From Metapseudomonas resinovorans DSM 21078 (GTDB lineage: Bacteria; Pseudomonadota; Gammaproteobacteria; Pseudomonadales; Pseudomonadaceae): a stretch of DNA of 64,000 bases. The stretch lies in contig NZ_AUIE01000013.1 of the NCBI RefSeq assembly GCF_000423545.1, positions 118,475 to 182,474 on the forward strand. The letters run 5' to 3'. Under the pieces are notes generated by a model, which searched no databases, was not told where the DNA came from, and saw only the letters and a program-made list of their open reading frames with translations. The position numbers were made by a program, and so were the translations under genes. Of the stretch, positions 36,477 to 46,937 are shown piece after piece (within the stretch, counting starts at the first letter, position 1; each line of letters begins with the position of its first letter).

Positions 36477-37640
36477 TTACAGGTAGTAGGCCTTCAGCGG
36501 CGGGAAGCCATTGAACTCCACTGCGCTGTAGCTGGTGGTGTAGGCGCCGGTGGACAGCCAGTAGAGGCGGTCTTCGGCAGCCAGGTTCAGCGGCAGGCCG
36601 TACTTGTAGTTCTCGTACATGATGTCGGCGCTGTCGCAGGTCGGGCCGGCGATCACCACCTCTTCCACCTCGCCCTTCTTCTCGACCCAGATCGGGAACT
36701 TGATGGCCTCGTCCATGGTTTCGATCAGGCCGGAGAACTTGCCCACGTCGGTGTAGATCCAGCGCTCTACGGCGGTACGCGACTTGCGCGCCACCAGCAC
36801 CACTTCGCTGACCAGGATGCCGGCGTTGGCGATCAGGGATCGGCCCGGCTCCAGGATGATTTCCGGCAGCTCGTCGCCGAAATCTTCCTTGAGGAAGCGG
36901 ATGATCTCTTCGGCGTAGGTTTCCAGGCTGTTGGTGCGCTGGATGTAGTTGGCCGGGAAGCCACCGCCCATGTTGATCATCTGCAGGGTGATGCCGTCTT
37001 CTTCCTTCAGGCGCTCGAAGATCACCTTGACCTTGGCGATGGCGGCGTCCCAGACATCGATGTCGCGCTGCTGGCTGCCCACATGGAACGACACGCCGTA
37101 GGGCACCAGGCCCAGTTGCTTGGCGAGGATCAGCAGGTCCAGGGCCATGTCCGGGTTGCAGCCGAACTTGCGCGACAGCGGCCAGTCAGCCGAGGTGGAG
37201 CCTTCAGTGAGGATACGTACATAGACCTTGGCGCCCGGAGCGGCCTTGGCGATGTTGCGCAGGTCGGCTTCGGAGTCGGTGGCGAACAGGCGCACGCCCT
37301 TCTCGAAGAAGTAACGGATGTCGCGGGCTTTCTTGATGGTGTTGCCGTAGCTGATGCGCTCCGGGCCAACGCCGGTCTTCATCACCTTGTCCAGCTCATA
37401 GATGGAGGCGATGTCGAAGTTGGAACCCTTGTCGCGCAGCAGCTCAGTGATTTCGGTGGCCGGGTTGGCCTTCACCGCGTAGTAGACCTTGGCGAAGGGG
37501 AAGCAGCTCACCAGTTGGTCGTAGGAATCGGCGATGGTCTGCTTGTCGATGACTACGAACGGGGTTTCTTGCTTGTCGGCAAACGCCTTCATGCGCTGGA
37601 AAGTTTGGGGCGAGAAATAGTCTTCGACCTTGATCGACAT
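36477..37640 (-). CDS. speC: Ornithine decarboxylase (alanine-racemase-fold type)
   Basis: 387 residues from the ATG at 37640 (MSIKVEDYFSPQTFQRM) with GGAG upstream; the ATG seven codons earlier is poorly placed. It is a fold III PLP enzyme: the PLP Lys is in VYYAVKANPATEI, the phosphate-binding loop NMGGGFPANY, EPGRSL, and the substrate Cys/Asp in GPTCDSADIMYE. The chemistry is ornithine to putrescine, the first step of polyamine synthesis. The protein is eukaryote-like in fold and short compared with the fold I E. coli SpeC. It is transcribed alone. Confidence 0.93.
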   Translation of the reverse strand: MSIKVEDYFSPQTFQRMKAFADKQETPFVVIDKQTIADSYDQLVSCFPFAKVYYAVKANPATEITELLRDKGSNFDIASIYELDKVMKTGVGPERISYGNTIKKARDIRYFFEKGVRLFATDSEADLRNIAKAAPGAKVYVRILTEGSTSADWPLSRKFGCNPDMALDLLILAKQLGLVPYGVSFHVGSQQRDIDVWDAAIAKVKVIFERLKEEDGITLQMINMGGGFPANYIQRTNSLETYAEEIIRFLKEDFGDELPEIILEPGRSLIANAGILVSEVVLVARKSRTAVERWIYTDVGKFSGLIETMDEAIKFPIWVEKKGEVEEVVIAGPTCDSADIMYENYKYGLPLNLAAEDRLYWLSTGAYTTSYSAVEFNGFPPLKAYYL

Positions 37641-38190
37641 GCGAGGGACTCCATATGGCAAAACAAACGAAAGTTGTTAGGGGTGGCCGGTGTTGCGTTG
37701 GACAACAGGCCTGAACGTCTGATCAGTTTCCCCACTTTGGTTCGCCTACTTCCCAAGGCATGTCGCCGAGGATTTTCAGTCATCAATGACTTCAAACCTC
37801 TCGTCGTCAGTACTTGAGCCGGATGGATCGTTGCCAGCATGGACGTTCGGGCGCGAACTTTAGGACCACAGGAACCACAGATCAATCAAAAATTGCCGCT
37901 TTCTCGCATCCCTTTGTCGCATGGCCTGTTGACTGTTTCGAATCCTCAACAAAACGTTATGAAATGCTGCACAGCCGCGGGTTTCAGGGTGATGACAGGG
38001 GGACGGAGGGTCTTTCCCCTGTGGGGGCGAATTCATTTGCAAAGGGCTGCGCAGTAGCCCAGTAGGTTGGCGCAGAGCGAAGCGAAGCCCAACATGCCCG
38101 GCGGCGCTGATCGAGCATCCATTTCCCGCTATAATCCCGCGCTTTTCCGGGCCGTCCGCGCCCCGCCATCGATTCCAGCAGGCACCCTCC
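37641..38190. other. 550-base intergenic gap between speC and prfC (divergent)
   Basis: This gap holds the promoters of speC and prfC. I find no supported gene. Repeat arms lie near the prfC end: GTGGGGGCGAATTCATTTGCAA at 38021-38043, and an imperfect inverted repeat of the GTAGGTTGGCGCAGAGCGAAG type at about 38062-38093. The left part (37680-38000) is somewhat A/T-rich and I see nothing defined there. The length leaves room for a 5' leader on speC, but I could not recognise one. Confidence 0.5.
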
Positions 38191-39774
<1,584 letters not shown>

Positions 39775-39783
39775 TGGCACCCT

Positions 39784-39843
39784 GTAGGAGCGAGCTTGCT
39801 CGCGAATCGGAGCTTCCCTTTCGCCAGCAAGCTGGCTCCTACA
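39784..39843. repeat. REPIN upstream of rayT
   Basis: GTAGGAGCGAGCTTGCTCGCGAA and TTCGCCAGCAAGCTGGCTCCTAC face each other with a short spacer between prfC and rayT. Same family as the array at 40361-40579. Confidence 0.9.
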
Positions 39844-39911
39844 CAGGGCTCCCTTGCCCCTCTTGAAGCCCTGAGCAAACCTCCCTGTTTTCTCCACAGG
39901 GAGCGCAATGG

Positions 39912-40364
39912 ATGCGCTATCAAGGAAGGAACCTGCGTAAAGGCCGCTACTCCGAGCCCGGCCGTATCTACCTGCTGACAACCGTCACTCATGAGCGAAC
40001 GCCCGTGTTCGCACAATGGAGTCCCGGCTGCCTGGTCGCCCGGGAGATTTATGCCATGCGGGAGGGACACTCGCTGGAAACCCTCGCCTGGGTATTGATG
40101 CCAGACCATCTGCATTGGCTCGTTCAACTGCAGTCCGGAACCCTGGAACAGCACGTGAGGCGACTGAAGTCCCGTGCCGCCATTGCCCTGAATTCAATGG
40201 AGAGAAGTAGCGGGCGTGTGTGGCAGAAAGGTTTTCATGACCATGCCCTTCGCAGAGAGGAAGACGTGCAGGCGGTGGCCCGCTATGTCGTTGCCAATCC
40301 CTTGCGTGCTGGTCTGGTGGAGAAATTGGCGGACTATCCGTTCTGGGACGCGGTCTGGTTGTAG
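39912..40364 (+). CDS. rayT: REP-associated tyrosine transposase (RAYT)
   Basis: 150 residues of the Y1_Tnp/HUH family. The HUH-type metal motif is HLH in WVLMPDHLHWLVQL (H66, H68), and the catalytic Tyr is Y125 in ARYVVANPLRAGLV, which is the RAYT consensus. The N-terminal MRYQGRNLRKGRYSEPGRIYLLT is also typical. RAYTs bind and cut REP hairpins. The gene is flanked by REPINs on both sides, and its TAG stop (40362-40364) lies inside the first repeat of the downstream array. It appears complete and possibly active. Confidence 0.92.
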   Translation: MRYQGRNLRKGRYSEPGRIYLLTTVTHERTPVFAQWSPGCLVAREIYAMREGHSLETLAWVLMPDHLHWLVQLQSGTLEQHVRRLKSRAAIALNSMERSSGRVWQKGFHDHALRREEDVQAVARYVVANPLRAGLVEKLADYPFWDAVWL

Positions 40365-40579
40365 GAGCGAGCTCGCTCGCGAACCTCATCCACGCCATTC
40401 GCCAGCAAGCTGGCTCCTACATCCGAGCAAGCGCGCCCCTGCAGGAGCGAGCTTGCTCGCGAACCTCCCCACGCCATTCGCCAGCAAGCTGGCTCCTACA
40501 TCCGAGCCCCGCATGTCCCTGTAGGAGCGAGCTTGCTCTCGAACCGGAGCCTCCCTTTCGCCAGCAAGCCGGCTCCTAC
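40361..40579. repeat. Array of three REPINs downstream of rayT
   Basis: There are three units: 40361-40420, 40441-40499 and 40521-40579. Each has a left REP (G[T/C]AGGAGCGAGCT[C/T]GCTC) and an inverted right REP (GCCAGCAAGC[T/C]GGCTCCTAC), separated by similar spacers. Units 1 and 2 share the spacer ACGCCATTCGCCAG, so they probably arose by local duplication. Confidence 0.92.
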
Positions 40580-40589
40580 GACAGAGCTG

Positions 40590-41603
40590 TTACGGATCGA
40601 GCGCACCGGAGGTCCAGGTGCTCGACGGTAACGAGCCGGTGAATTTGGCGACTATCGCCCCTGCCGGGACCAGCCGGTCGCGATAGCGGGTGACCATCAG
40701 TCCCGCCTGGGGCGCCAACAGCCGGTGTTCGCTGGACGGGTCGCCGGGGGTGGTAATGACACGGGCGAAGCATTCACCGGCCTGGACGGCATCGCCCAGC
40801 TCGCGCTCGAACACCAGCACTCCGGCAGCGGGCGCGAATACGGTTTCCATATGCCCGATGGGCACCGCCCTGCCCTGCCACGCCGGTAATTGCGCCGGTT
40901 CGGCAACAAGGCCACGGGCGCAGAGAAAGGTGTAGAGCCCATCGGCATCCTGCTGTGCCAGGGCGTCACTCACATCCCCTTGCCCGCGCAGCTCGACGGT
41001 GGACACCAGGCGCCCCTCGACGCGACCGTCCGCCAGCCAGGGCGCAATCACCACCTCCTCGAAGGCACCATCGCCATCCCCCTCCCAGATAATCGCCACT
41101 TCGGCCCCAAGGGCTGCCGCGAGGTCCTGGCCGGCGGGCCAGAAGCACTGGTGCAAGTAGACGTATTGCAGCGCTTCGTCGTCGGTATGCAGGTCAAGGA
41201 CGATATCGGCATCGGCGGCAAGTCCGGCCAGCGCCTTCTGCCAGGCGGCGAGACTGCCAATCGGCCGGGCCTGTGATGCTGACTCGGGGAAGCCTCGGTT
41301 GAAGTTGCGGCTGCTGGGTTCGTGCACCCGCCCCAGGATGCGCCCTTGACGGAACTGGCCGATGCCCAGCGGGTTGGCCTGGGGCACCAGCGTCACGCTG
41401 CCGCGCAACAGGCCGTCCTCAGCGGCCTGGATCAGGCGCGGCAGGAGCGTGTGCAGCACCAGCATGCCGGCGATCTCGTCGGCGTGGACCCCGGCCTGCA
41501 AGTGGACCTTGGGGCCCGGTTTGCCGCTGTCCAGGCGCCAGGCCGGCACCCGCAGGGGAGCGCCGGAATCCCCCGGAATACTCAGGGAGATATCTTCGAT
41601 CAT
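40590..41603 (-). CDS. Succinylglutamate desuccinylase/aspartoacylase family hydrolase
   Basis: 337 residues with a strong GAGGAGGT site. The zinc site of the M14-like AstE/AspA family is visible: HADE in VHLQAGVHADEIAG and the second His in IVLDLHTDDEA. RNFNRGFP gives the conserved Arg-Asn-Asn region. A C-terminal beta-barrel with a biotinyl-like half motif (APAAGVLVFERELGDAVQAGE) follows. The family deacylates N-acyl amino acids. It lies beside an amino-acid-type ABC importer and an aminotransferase, so it may release an amino acid from an imported N-acyl derivative. Substrate unknown; DoeB-like ectoine catabolism is one possibility. Confidence 0.82.
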   Translation of the reverse strand: MIEDISLSIPGDSGAPLRVPAWRLDSGKPGPKVHLQAGVHADEIAGMLVLHTLLPRLIQAAEDGLLRGSVTLVPQANPLGIGQFRQGRILGRVHEPSSRNFNRGFPESASQARPIGSLAAWQKALAGLAADADIVLDLHTDDEALQYVYLHQCFWPAGQDLAAALGAEVAIIWEGDGDGAFEEVVIAPWLADGRVEGRLVSTVELRGQGDVSDALAQQDADGLYTFLCARGLVAEPAQLPAWQGRAVPIGHMETVFAPAAGVLVFERELGDAVQAGECFARVITTPGDPSSEHRLLAPQAGLMVTRYRDRLVPAGAIVAKFTGSLPSSTWTSGALDP

Positions 41604-41623
41604 GTCCTACCTCCTCTTGGCCG

Positions 41624-41637
41624 CCGGATACGTCCGG
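41624..41637. promoter_or_regulatory. CCGGA-TACG-TCCGG inverted repeat, candidate TetR operator
   Basis: A perfect five-base inverted repeat lies in the 98-base gap between the divergent hydrolase and TetR-type regulator genes, where a local repressor would bind. Confidence 0.4.
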
Positions 41638-41701
41638 ACGGTTGGTTTGTCGTCGAGCCAGGCGGTACTATCCCGGCCCATCGAGCGAAGGAAATCGCCC
41701 C

Positions 41702-42325
41702 TTGGAAACGCCCCGCGAACGACAGCCCCGCACCAACCCCGACGAACGCCGCGAACATCTGGTGCGCGCCGCGCTGCGCTGCCTGGTCGCCGAAGGCCAC
41801 GCCGGCATTTCGGTGCGCCGCATCGCCAAGGAGGCCAACGTCGCCGTCGGCCTGATCAATCACTATTTCGGTAGCATCGACGCCCTGGTCGCGCAGGCCT
41901 ACGAGACCCTCGCCAGCGAGGTCAACCAGGCCCTGGTCGCCCGCATCGAGGCCGCCGACCCGGCACCTGCCGCACGCCTGGAAGCTTTCCTGACCGGCTA
42001 CTTCTCGCCAGTCACCCTGGACCCCGACCTGCTCAGCCCCTGGGTGGTGTTCTGGAGCCTTATCCGCCATTCCCCCCAAGTGAACGAAGCCCACGAACGC
42101 ACCTACGGCGGTTCCCTGGTACTGCTGGAACAACTGCTCTCTGAGCTCGCCCGGGAAGAAGGCTTCTCCATCGCCAAACCGCGTCTTGCGGCCATCGGCC
42201 TGTCGGCCATGCTCGACGGCCTGTGGCTGGAGTGGTGCCTCAATCCCGCCAACTTCAGCGCCGAGGAAGGCCTGGAGATCAGCCGCCGCTGGGTCGACAG
42301 CCTGCGGCGCGGGGCCTATGCCTGA
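41702..42325 (+). CDS. TetR-family transcriptional regulator (BetI-like)
   Basis: 207 residues from a TTG at 41702 (read as LETPRERQPRTNPDERREHLV), which has GAAGGA nine bases upstream; the frame opens upstream at 41642 but without a site. The N-terminal helix-turn-helix is HAGISVRRIAKEANVAVGLINHYFGS, close to the BetI subgroup. The C-terminal ligand domain (residues about 70-200) matches BetI-like regulators. It is divergent from the hydrolase gene and adjacent to the ABC importer genes, so it probably controls this cluster. Confidence 0.85.
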   Translation: METPRERQPRTNPDERREHLVRAALRCLVAEGHAGISVRRIAKEANVAVGLINHYFGSIDALVAQAYETLASEVNQALVARIEAADPAPAARLEAFLTGYFSPVTLDPDLLSPWVVFWSLIRHSPQVNEAHERTYGGSLVLLEQLLSELAREEGFSIAKPRLAAIGLSAMLDGLWLEWCLNPANFSAEEGLEISRRWVDSLRRGAYA

Positions 42326-42371
42326 CGTACTCAGGCGAATCCGAACCCTACAACAGCGGTGTCTTCAACCC

Positions 42372-43067
42372 TCAGTTCGCCCGGCGAAACATGCTTCGTC
42401 GCTCCGCCAGGCCGAAGCCCATCTCAATCATGAAGGTCAGGCAGACGTAGATGCCTGCCACCAACAGCAGCGGCTGGTAGATCTGGAAGGTCTGGGCGCG
42501 CACCACGTTGGCCGCTCCCAGGAGGTCGACCACCGCCACGGTCGACGCCAGCGCGGTGGATTTCAGCAGCATCACCGTCTCACCGGCCAAGGTCGGCAGC
42601 AGCAGGCGGATCGCCCTCGGCAACCAGACCCGCATCAGCACCAGGCGCTGGCGCATGCCGAAAGCCGCCGCGGCCTCCAGCTCTCCCCTCGGCACGGACT
42701 TCATGCCGCCACGAATGACTTCGCCCACATAGGCCCCCACCGAGAGCACCAGGGCGATGACGATGTACCAGAAGCCATCACGCAGGTACGGCCAGAGGAA
42801 GCTGCCGCGAATCAACGGAAACTGGGCGAAGAGGCTGCCCAGGCCGTAATAGAAGATGTAGATCTGCACCAGCAGCGGCGTCCCGCGAATCACGCTGGTG
42901 TAGGCGAGGCTCGTGCCCGCCAGCACCGGGTTGCGCGACATCCGCGCCAACGCCACCAGCAGCGCCAGAGCAAAGCCCAGCACGGCGGAAACGGCGAGGA
43001 TGAGCAAGGTGGTGCCCAGTCCGCTGAGCAGCAGTTTTCCGTAGTCGAATATCCAGGTAGCGGTCAT
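42372..43067 (-). CDS. Polar amino acid ABC transporter permease
   Basis: 231 residues from the ATG at 43067 (a GTG lies one codon earlier). It is a HisM/ArtM-type permease with about five helices. The EAA loop is GGMKSVPRGELEAAAAFGMRQRLVLMRVWLPRAIRLLLP. The gene follows its partner permease with a 13-base gap. Shine-Dalgarno GAGGG is present. It is the last gene of the leftward import operon. Confidence 0.9.
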   Translation of the reverse strand: MTATWIFDYGKLLLSGLGTTLLILAVSAVLGFALALLVALARMSRNPVLAGTSLAYTSVIRGTPLLVQIYIFYYGLGSLFAQFPLIRGSFLWPYLRDGFWYIVIALVLSVGAYVGEVIRGGMKSVPRGELEAAAAFGMRQRLVLMRVWLPRAIRLLLPTLAGETVMLLKSTALASTVAVVDLLGAANVVRAQTFQIYQPLLLVAGIYVCLTFMIEMGFGLAERRSMFRRAN

Positions 43068-43080
43068 CACACGCCCTCGC

Positions 43081-43791
43081 TCACACCGACGGGGTCCAGC
43101 GGCGGAAGCGCCGTTCGAGCCAGCCAGAAAACAGGTTGGAGAGCACCGTCAGCAGGTAATAGAAGACCGCGGCGGTGAGGTAGAAAGTCAGGTAGTGGCG
43201 CGTCGAGCCCGCCGCCTGCTTGGCGGTGAAGAGCAGCTCGTTGGTGCCGACCACGCTGATCAGGGCGCTGTCCTTGATCAGGTTGACCCAGAGGTTGGCC
43301 ATCCCGGCCAGGGCGTTGGGCGCCATGATCGGCAGGGTCACCCGGCGGAACAGGCTGAAGCCGCTCAGGCCAAAAGCCCGCGCCGCCTCGATCTGGCCGT
43401 GGGGAATCGCCTGGATGGCCCCCCGGAAGATCTCCGAGGCATAGGCGCCCTGAACCAGCCCCAGCACCGCGATGGCGACCACTGTGCCGTTGAGCTTGAG
43501 GTCGCCATAGCCAAGCCAGGCAAACAGCTGGTTGAGCCCCATGGAGCCCACGTAGTAGAGCAGCAGGATCAGCAGCAATTCAGGTATTGCGCGGCACAGG
43601 GTGGTGTATCCACGCATCAACTGCGCCACTGGGCGCGGGCCGTTGAGCTTGCCCATCGCGACGGCCAGGCCAATCAGCATGCCGACCAGGAAAGCACCGA
43701 CGGAAATCTGCAGGGTTACCCACAACCCCTTGAGCAGCGCCGGCCCCCAACCCTGGGCGCCGAAGCCGACCAGTTCAAAGTAAGACTGCAT
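43081..43791 (-). CDS. Polar amino acid ABC transporter permease
   Basis: 236 residues, HisQ-like. The EAA loop is RGAIQAIPHGQIEAARAFGLSGFSLFRRVTLPIMAPNALAG, and the first helix WGPALLKGLWVTLQISVGAFLVGMLIGLAVA is typical. It forms the heterodimeric channel with the next gene. It is separated from the binding-protein gene by a hairpin. Confidence 0.9.
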   Translation of the reverse strand: MQSYFELVGFGAQGWGPALLKGLWVTLQISVGAFLVGMLIGLAVAMGKLNGPRPVAQLMRGYTTLCRAIPELLLILLLYYVGSMGLNQLFAWLGYGDLKLNGTVVAIAVLGLVQGAYASEIFRGAIQAIPHGQIEAARAFGLSGFSLFRRVTLPIMAPNALAGMANLWVNLIKDSALISVVGTNELLFTAKQAAGSTRHYLTFYLTAAVFYYLLTVLSNLFSGWLERRFRRWTPSV

Positions 43792-43818
43792 TGCAGGCCC
43801 TCATCGAGGCGGAAATGC

Positions 43819-43843
43819 GCCATCCCGGTAGAGCCGGGATGGC
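43819..43843 (-). terminator. Hairpin between binding-protein and permease genes
   Basis: GCCATCCCGG and CCGGGATGGC form a 10-base-pair stem around TAGAG. It has no T-run. Such hairpins protect the upstream binding-protein mRNA and reduce read-through into permeases. Confidence 0.6.
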
Positions 43844-43851
43844 TCCGGAGG

Positions 43852-44637
43852 TCACTGCTTCGGCGCGACGCTGACGTCGAAGTACTTGGCGGAGATGGTC
43901 TTGTAGTCCTCGCTGGCCAGCAGCTTGGCGATGGCCTCGTCGAGCTTCGCCTTGAGGGCGACGTCGTCCTTGCGCAGGCCGGCCCCTACACCGCGGCCGA
44001 ACAGCGGATCGTAGGGCACCTCGCCCTTGTTTTCGATGCCGGCGGCCTGGGCATCAGGGGATTTGACGAAGGCGCTGACAGCGATGCCGTCGGCCATCAT
44101 CAGGTCGATGCGCCCCGCCACCAGGTCGGCGTTCACCGAGTCCTGGGTGTCGTAGTAGCGCACGTCGGCGATGCCGTCGTAATGCTGCTTCAGGTAGTTG
44201 GAGCTGACGGTGGAGAGCTGCACGCCAATCACCTTGCCCTTGAAACCTTCCGGGCTGATGGCGACATCCAGTGCCTTGGGTGCAGCCACTGCGACCGGGG
44301 TGTCGTAATAGGCACGGCTGAAGGCGATCTGCTTCTCGCGCTCTTCAGTGACGGACATGGAGTTGAAGATCACATCCACCTTCTTCGACATCAGGGCTGG
44401 AATCAGGCCATCCCAGGCCACCTCGTCGATCTCGCACTGGGCCTGCATCTGCGCACAAAGGGCGCGGATCAGGTCCGGCTCGAAGCCTGCCCACTGGCCA
44501 TCTGGCTGCTTGCTGGAGAATGGCGGATAGGGTTCCGCCGCCATCGCGAATCTCAGGGTTTCGGCCTGCGCGCCCACCGCGCCGGCCATGAGCATTACCG
44601 CACCCGCCATCCAACGTGCCAGTTGAGACTTCTTCAT
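43852..44637 (-). CDS. Amino-acid ABC transporter periplasmic binding protein (SBP family 3)
   Basis: 261 residues with a signal peptide ending MLMAGAVGAQA|ETLRFAMAAEPYPPFSSKQPDGQWAGFEPDLIRALC. The family 3 motif of HisJ/ArgT-type proteins follows (EEREKQIAFSRAYYDTP, DLMMADGIAV, GVGAGLRKDDVALKAKLDEAI). The ligand is a polar or cationic amino acid or derivative, but the exact ligand is not readable. It precedes the permeases in the operon and follows the aminotransferase-ATPase fusion gene by 67 bases. Confidence 0.9.
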   Translation of the reverse strand: MKKSQLARWMAGAVMLMAGAVGAQAETLRFAMAAEPYPPFSSKQPDGQWAGFEPDLIRALCAQMQAQCEIDEVAWDGLIPALMSKKVDVIFNSMSVTEEREKQIAFSRAYYDTPVAVAAPKALDVAISPEGFKGKVIGVQLSTVSSNYLKQHYDGIADVRYYDTQDSVNADLVAGRIDLMMADGIAVSAFVKSPDAQAAGIENKGEVPYDPLFGRGVGAGLRKDDVALKAKLDEAIAKLLASEDYKTISAKYFDVSVAPKQ

Positions 44638-44704
44638 GGTTTCTGCCCTGCTTGATGTTGTTGTGGTTAGAGCTTGTCGAACTGGCCGCGCGCGGCGGCC
44701 GGAG

Positions 44705-46708
44705 TCAGCGATTCTGGTGGGCGGTAACGAACTGCCGGCAGCGCTCGCTGCGCGGCCTCAGGAAGACCTCCTGCGGAGGCCCTTCCTCTTCGATACGCCC
44801 CTGATGGAGAAAGGCAACGTGGCTGGAAACATCACGGGCGAAGGCCATTTCGTGGGTTACCAGGATCATGGTGCGTCCCTCTTCGGCCAGGGAGCGGATC
44901 ACCCGCAGGACTTCACCCACCAACTCCGGGTCCAGCGCCGACGTAGGTTCGTCGAACAGCATGACCTTGGGCTCCACCGCCAACGCACGAGCAATGGCCA
45001 CCCGCTGCTGCTGGCCGCCGGACAGGAAGGAGGGATATTCGTGGCGCTTGGCGGCGAGCCCCACCCGTTCCAGCAGGGCCTCGGCACGCTCGATGGCTTC
45101 GGCGCGGCTTTCGCGCAACACCTGGATCGGCGCTTCGATGAGGTTTTCCAGCACAGTGCGGTGGGGCCAGAGGTTGAAGCTCTGGAACACCATCCCGAGC
45201 CGCGAACGAATCCGGGTCAGCTGCTTCTGGTCCGCCACCATCGGTTCGCCGATGCGACTGGTGGTGAGACGAATGCTCTCGCCATCGACCGTGACCGTGC
45301 CCTGATTGGGGATTTCCAGCATGTTGATGCAACGCAGCAATGTGCTCTTGCCCGAACCACTGGCCCCGATCAGGGACACCACACCGCCCTCCCGGGCGGT
45401 CAGCGAAACGCCCTTGAGCACCTCGAACTGGCCAAAGCGTTTGTGAATGGAATCCACCTCCACCATCTTCGGCCGCTCCGCCTTTGCGGCTCGCGTATCA
45501 ACCGAAACGGTCGGGCGCACGTCGATGCGCGGGCCAGCTCCCAGGGTGGCGGCAAAACGGCGGATGCGCGCGCAGGCCTCGGCCAATTGCTCTTCGCCCA
45601 AGCTGAATGACAGCCGCACGAAGCCGGCGGCGGAAGGGCCGAAGGCCGCCGCGTCCAGCACCGAGACGCCGGTTTCGCGGAACAGCTTCCAGGCGAAGTC
45701 CAGGGAACTGAGGCCGCTGCCGCGTACGTCGAGCAGCACGAACATCCCGGCTTCGGGCGTCAGCACCTCGAGCGGCGCGCAGTTCTGCAGCGCATCGACC
45801 ACCAGGTCGCGGCGACGCCGATAGCAGGCGCGCATTTCCCCGGTCACCTGGTCGTAGGTGCGCACAGCGGTCAACGCAGCTTCCTGCACGAAACCGGGAA
45901 GGCCATACAACACGTTCAGCGCCAGGTTTTCGATGTGGGCCACGAGTTCGGGACTGGCGATCACCCAGCCGGTGCGCCAGCCGGTCATGGCGTGGGACTT
46001 GGACAGGCTGCCGATGCTCACGGTGCGCTCGCGCATGCCCGGCAAGGTGGCGAAGTAGCGGTGCGGTTGTTCGAAGGTCAGGCTCTCGTAGACCTCATCC
46101 ACCACCACCCACAGGTCGTGCTGCTGCGCCAGCTCGGCGATGGCCTGCATTTCTTCGGTGCTGAGCACCACGCCGGTCGGGTTGTTCGGATTGGCGAAGA
46201 AGATGGCGCGGGTACGCTCGCTGATGGCTCCACGCAAAGCCGCGAGGTCGGGGCGGAAGCCGCCCTCCGCCGGACAGGGCACCCTTACCAGGGTGGCGCC
46301 GGTAGCCTTCAACGTGGCTTCGTAGGTGACGTACACCGGATCGAAGACGATGACCTCATCGCCGGCCTCCAGCAAGCACATGGCCGCCGCGTAAAGACCG
46401 TTCTGTGCGCCAGCCACGAGGATGGTGCTGTCCGCCGACACCGGCTGGCCGGTCAGGCGGCCATGCAGATCGGCGATGGCCTGGCGCAACTCGGGCCGGC
46501 CGGCGACGTCACAGTAATGGGTATCACCGGCCTGCAAGGCCTGGATGGCTGATTCGGTGATGGCGGCGGGGGTTGCGAAATCCGGGTCGCCAATGCTGAG
46601 GACTATCACGTCCTCGCCCGCACGTTGGGCGGCGATGGCCGCGTAGTGAATATCCCAGGCTGCTGTGCCTGGCCCTGCCATTCTCTCCACTAGCGAAGCG
46701 AAACGCAT
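44705..46708 (-). CDS. Fusion of PLP aminotransferase and amino-acid ABC transporter ATPase
   Basis: 667 residues in one uninterrupted frame from the ATG at 46708; the upstream frame to 47110 is antisense to the tatD start and was rejected. Residues 1-390 are a class I/II aminotransferase (PNNPTG at 174-179, D204, PLP Lys237 in SIGSLSKSHAMTGWRTGW). Residues about 391-413 are a linker rich in Arg/Ala/Val. Residues 414-667 are a HisP/GlnQ-type ATPase (MVEVDSIHKRFGQFEVLKGV; Walker A GASGSGKST; signature LSGGQQQRVAIARAL; Walker [14 protein letters not shown]-loop LVTHEM). Both halves keep their catalytic residues. Met415 could still serve as an internal start for a separate ATPase. Confidence 0.9.
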   Translation of the reverse strand: MRFASLVERMAGPGTAAWDIHYAAIAAQRAGEDVIVLSIGDPDFATPAAITESAIQALQAGDTHYCDVAGRPELRQAIADLHGRLTGQPVSADSTILVAGAQNGLYAAAMCLLEAGDEVIVFDPVYVTYEATLKATGATLVRVPCPAEGGFRPDLAALRGAISERTRAIFFANPNNPTGVVLSTEEMQAIAELAQQHDLWVVVDEVYESLTFEQPHRYFATLPGMRERTVSIGSLSKSHAMTGWRTGWVIASPELVAHIENLALNVLYGLPGFVQEAALTAVRTYDQVTGEMRACYRRRRDLVVDALQNCAPLEVLTPEAGMFVLLDVRGSGLSSLDFAWKLFRETGVSVLDAAAFGPSAAGFVRLSFSLGEEQLAEACARIRRFAATLGAGPRIDVRPTVSVDTRAAKAERPKMVEVDSIHKRFGQFEVLKGVSLTAREGGVVSLIGASGSGKSTLLRCINMLEIPNQGTVTVDGESIRLTTSRIGEPMVADQKQLTRIRSRLGMVFQSFNLWPHRTVLENLIEAPIQVLRESRAEAIERAEALLERVGLAAKRHEYPSFLSGGQQQRVAIARALAVEPKVMLFDEPTSALDPELVGEVLRVIRSLAEEGRTMILVTHEMAFARDVSSHVAFLHQGRIEEEGPPQEVFLRPRSERCRQFVTAHQNR

Positions 46709-46937
46709 GTTCGGGCCCCATTTGCAAAGGGTGAAATCCGGGTCACGTGACTGCATCAGCGAACCGGCGAGTGGCCCAACCATAGCCGAGCATGAACGAG
46801 TGTTCAATAGCGTTTTCGGCCTTGTTTTTCCCGCCCCGCGCGATGCCCCGAGACAGAGCGGATGCACCGGAAAAAACAGCCACAACGCCCCAGGAACGGG
46901 CATGTCAGACCGGGGAGAGGCGGTATATGCTGGCGCC

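Noticed and set aside
37814..38065. Small frames between speC and prfC
   Set aside because: They run into REP-type repeat sequence, lack ribosome sites and show no conserved features.
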